From Clostridia bacterium (GTDB lineage: Bacteria > Bacillota > Clostridia > Lutisporales > Lutisporaceae), in contig JAQSYB010000086.1 of NCBI GenBank assembly GCA_029256365.1, forward strand, positions 1-7,547: DNA of 7,547 bases. Reading direction: 5' to 3'. Shown here piece after piece: positions 6,105 through 7,547 of this stretch. Numbering within the stretch: position 1 is the stretch's first letter; each line of letters starts with the position of its first letter. Below the pieces are notes generated by a model. It made no database searches, was not told the origin of the DNA, and worked only from the letters and a program-made list of their open reading frames with translations. The translations under genes and the position numbers were made by a program.

Positions 6105-6599
6105 CTATAATAATTTTTCATAGCAGTAAAATAGGCCTCTATATCCAGTCAAGCTGGTCTCCCCTACAAAGGTATAACCACATTTTATTAAAAGACCCTG
6201 GGCTTTTATATTCAATGCATTGGTATCCGTTTTTATATAGCTGATGTTATTTTTTGCACAGATAACATCAGTATAATTTAGAAGCTCAGAACCTACTCCA
6301 TGACCTAGGTAGTTTTTATTAACCGCAAGTCTATGAATGATATAAGCTTCTTTTGACATTGACCAATTCGCATTTTTATATTCTTCCGGTTCCTCTTTAT
6401 TAATACATACGATACCTGCAATCATGCCCTCTATTTCATATACATACAGGGATCCATTATCTATATCGTTCATAAGATGTTCCGCTTTTGGATAGTCCTC
6501 ATTCCATTGAAAATTACCGTAGGAATGCATATCCAATTTCGAGCTTTCGATAATTTGCATCATTTGATCTAAGTCTGAAATTTCAGCATTTCTAATCAT
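6105..6599 (-). CDS. GNAT family N-acetyltransferase
   Basis: A 164-residue cytosolic GNAT (Acetyltransf_1 type). It starts MIRNAEISDLDQMMQII and carries the FQWNEDYP (30-37) element seen in a common Firmicute GNAT subfamily. Motif A is IIHRLAVNKNYLGHGVGSELL (87-107), followed by NALNIKAQGLLIKCGYTFVGE (127-147) and the C-terminal GYRGLFYCYEKLL. Two departures from the usual pattern: the Arg/Gln that opens the CoA loop is Leu98, and the usual LYEKLGY tyrosine position is Leu (about 137). CoA binding or the acid step may therefore differ. The upstream MarR frame ends at 6592, so the genes overlap by 8 nt and are probably translationally coupled. GGGGG at 6608-6612 is 8 nt from the ATG at 6599 but only 2 nt from the ATG at 6605, so 6599 is preferred. 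Substrate unknown; detoxification or resistance is plausible given the MarR partner. Confidence 0.88.
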   Translation of the reverse strand: MIRNAEISDLDQMMQIIESSKLDMHSYGNFQWNEDYPKAEHLMNDIDNGSLYVYEIEGMIAGIVCINKEEPEEYKNANWSMSKEAYIIHRLAVNKNYLGHGVGSELLNYTDVICAKNNISYIKTDTNALNIKAQGLLIKCGYTFVGETSLTGYRGLFYCYEKLL

Positions 6600-7062
6600 T
6601 TTCATGACCCCCTAAAATCAATTTTGAAGACTTCCATTCTGCTTCAATATTTTTACTCATTTTTATTATCAGTTCTGTAACGATATTTCTTTCCTCTTCA
6701 CTGAAGCTTTTAAAACATATTTCTATATTTCTATTCTCCTCGTTGATAATATTGTCATATGACTGATATCCTTTTTTTGTAGGATAAAGATGCATGACTC
6801 GCTTATCACTTGTATCCTTTTTGCGTTCAATATAGCCTTCCGCTTCAAGCTTCTGAATTGCTTTTGTAGTAGAAGTCTTATCCATTTTCAAAAGAATCGT
6901 CAAGTCTATCAGGTTAATCCCTGGATTCTCGCAAATTCTTGTAAGATAGATAAATTGCCCCTTTTGAAGCTTTAATTCCTTGAATTTTATATCACATATT
7001 GAATGAATACTGCGCGATAATGTCCCAATTTCTCTAAGAATCATGCTATCCAATTGCTTCAT
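6592..7062 (-). CDS. MarR family transcriptional regulator
   Basis: A 156-residue dimeric winged-helix repressor. The N-terminal helix (about 5-32) would form the dimer interface. GQFIYLTRICENPGINLIDLTILLKMDKTSTTKAIQKLEAEGYIERKKD covers helices 2-4 of the DNA-binding domain. The recognition helix is at about 62-76, and the wing with the typical DKR signature is TSDKRVMHLYPTKKG (84-98). Long C-terminal helices (about 99-147) complete the dimerisation region. Length and layout are typical. Translation from 7062 follows GGAGGTG with 7-nt spacing; the longer in-frame start at 7095 falls inside the upstream palindrome and has no ribosome site. It forms an operon with the overlapping GNAT gene and very probably represses it together with itself, through the palindrome just upstream. 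No redox cysteine pair of the OhrR kind is evident (Cys23, Cys44 and Cys116 are scattered), so the signal is more likely a small ligand. Confidence 0.93.
   Translation of the reverse strand: MKQLDSMILREIGTLSRSIHSICDIKFKELKLQKGQFIYLTRICENPGINLIDLTILLKMDKTSTTKAIQKLEAEGYIERKKDTSDKRVMHLYPTKKGYQSYDNIINEENRNIEICFKSFSEEERNIVTELIIKMSKNIEAEWKSSKLILGGHEND
6608..6612 (-). promoter_or_regulatory. Ribosome binding site inside the marR 3-prime end
   Basis: GGGGG on the minus strand, within the codons for the last residues of the MarR protein, lies 8 nt before the ATG at 6599. It favours this start over the ATG at 6605 and fits translational coupling in the operon. Confidence 0.55.
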
Positions 7063-7069
7063 AAAATTA

Positions 7070-7076
7070 CACCTCC
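7070..7076 (-). promoter_or_regulatory. Ribosome binding site that sets the marR start
   Basis: GGAGGTG on the minus strand, 7 nt before the ATG at 7062. It lies between the palindrome and the gene, which rules out the longer start at 7095. Confidence 0.85.
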
Positions 7077-7083
7077 AAAATAG

Positions 7084-7112
7084 TTGAACTTTCAACCATT
7101 ATATAATATAAT
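7084..7112 (+). promoter_or_regulatory. Mirror-image plus-strand promoter in the palindrome
   Basis: Because the palindrome is perfect, the plus strand also reads TTGAAC (7084-7089), 17 nt, TATAAT (7107-7112). Transcription would begin near 7119 and run antisense into the 3-prime end of the partial gene at 7176-7547. No credible plus-strand gene follows, so this may be a by-product of the symmetry or a source of antisense RNA. Confidence 0.5.
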
Positions 7113-7126
7113 GGTTGAAAGTTCAA
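7098..7126 (-). promoter_or_regulatory. marR-GNAT operon promoter, inside the palindrome
   Basis: On the minus strand there is TTGAAC (7126-7121), a 17-nt spacer and a perfect TATAAT (7103-7098). Transcription would begin near 7091, giving a leader of about 28 nt with the GGAGGTG site. Both operator dyads overlap promoter elements. Confidence 0.85.
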
Positions 7127-7175
7127 CTATAAAATATATGCGAAAGTGCGATGCCTTGCACCATAGTTATATTAC

Positions 7176-7547
7176 TTATAAAAACGCTACATCAATGCTT
7201 AAGTTTTTTGTTTGAAGCTCCTCATACACTGTTTTACTGCGTTCCCAGTCCACAATATAACAGCGGCTATCATATTGGATATGTTTTGTTCTTTCAAAAT
7301 AAGCTCTTAGAGGGTGTTTTTCATAGAAGCCAATCATAATAAAATCGAATTCTTTGGAATCTTGTCTCATAAATTGCCACAACTTATGAATAAGAGCTTC
7401 ATCATGGTTTTGTGCCCATATGCCTGCACATGCACAATTAGCGGTCTCATTAATGTCTGGAAAAGAAGGGTAACCAAATAATCTTGTGGGCAGCTTAGCT
7501 AACAGCTTATAGATGCCGCTATAATTCTTAACTACATATTGCTTATA
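7176..7547 (-). CDS. Partial gene, C-terminal 123 residues, unrecognised (possibly GNAT-like)
   Basis: The minus-strand frame is open from the right edge of the window (codon at 7547-7545) to a TAA at 7176-7178, so the start lies outside. The visible part reads YKQYVVKNYSGIYKLLAKLPTR at its beginning. It then has a Cys/Ala-rich NCACAGIWAQN segment (about 38-48), FDFIMIGFYEKHPLRAYF (70-87), and YDSRCYIVDWE (95-105), ending LSIDVAFL. The pattern of FMIG, HPL and SR-Y-VDW strands recalls the C-terminal half of some Firmicute GNAT-like proteins, but I cannot assign it firmly. The TTG at 7382 is internal, not a start: upstream codons are open and protein-like. It lies 113 bp upstream of marR on the same strand, separated by the palindrome, and no clear terminator follows it. 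Confidence 0.7.
   Translation of the reverse strand, partial: YKQYVVKNYSGIYKLLAKLPTRLFGYPSFPDINETANCACAGIWAQNHDEALIHKLWQFMRQDSKEFDFIMIGFYEKHPLRAYFERTKHIQYDSRCYIVDWERSKTVYEELQTKNLSIDVAFL

Larger units (their letters stand above)
7080..7130. promoter_or_regulatory. Perfect 51-bp palindrome, double MarR operator
   Basis: The 25-nt arms (7080-7104 and 7106-7130) pair at every position around a single central A at 7105. Each arm contains its own dyad, GTTGAA-N2-TTCAAC (7083-7096 and 7114-7127), so there are two MarR-type sites, 31 bp centre to centre, or about three helical turns. One covers the -35 element and the other the start site of the marR promoter. This layout suits cooperative repression by two MarR dimers. 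Confidence 0.88.

Noticed and set aside
7062..7095. Upstream in-frame extension of the MarR protein
   Set aside because: The extra start lies in the operator palindrome and the ribosome site falls between it and the ATG at 7062.
7146..7161. Small hairpin GTGC/GCAC after the partial gene, considered as a terminator
   Set aside because: Only four pairs, an 8-nt loop and no U-tract following on the minus strand.
7151..7339. Plus-strand 62-codon frame downstream of the mirror promoter
   Set aside because: It has no ribosome site and lies opposite a frame that stays open to the window edge; an antisense RNA is the more cautious reading.

Overview
This window looks like chromosomal DNA from a low-GC Gram-positive bacterium, probably in the Clostridia. 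The evidence is its AT-rich composition, strong GGAGG-type ribosome sites, near-consensus vegetative promoters, U-tract terminators, and a membrane-anchored YkuD-type L,D-transpeptidase like those of clostridia. I see no rRNA, tRNA, CRISPR array, transposase or phage structural gene.

Layout from left to right: (1) a minus-strand excisionase-type helix-turn-helix regulator (8-484). Its perfect consensus promoter is preceded by a 10-bp-phased repeat array. (2) A minus-strand tandem-domain PhnB/VOC-family protein (670-1554) with its own terminator, and upstream of it a small three-helix membrane protein (1695-2024). (3) An intergenic stretch of about 320 bp with the outward promoters and two small dyads. 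(4) A plus-strand class I/II PLP aminotransferase (2348-3667), closed by a strong terminator. (5) A minus-strand L,D-transpeptidase (3779-5179), convergent with the aminotransferase. (6) A plus-strand RimJ/RimL-like GNAT acetyltransferase (5450-6004), which shares a long two-way terminator with (7). (7) A minus-strand overlapping MarR regulator-GNAT pair (7062 to 6105). (8) The C-terminal part of an unrecognised minus-strand gene that runs off the right edge (7176-7547).

Most genes look like independent short transcription units. The one clear operon is marR-GNAT, where the two reading frames overlap. It is controlled from a perfect 25+1+25 bp palindrome. This palindrome contains two copies of a GTTGAA-N2-TTCAAC dyad and a near-consensus promoter on each strand.

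The window holds no clear new multi-gene system. The best leads are regulatory: the marR palindrome with mirror-image promoters, and the helically phased 10-bp array in front of the excisionase-type regulator. Four starts were set downstream of the longest possible start, using ribosome-site placement (484, 5450, 6599 and 7062).
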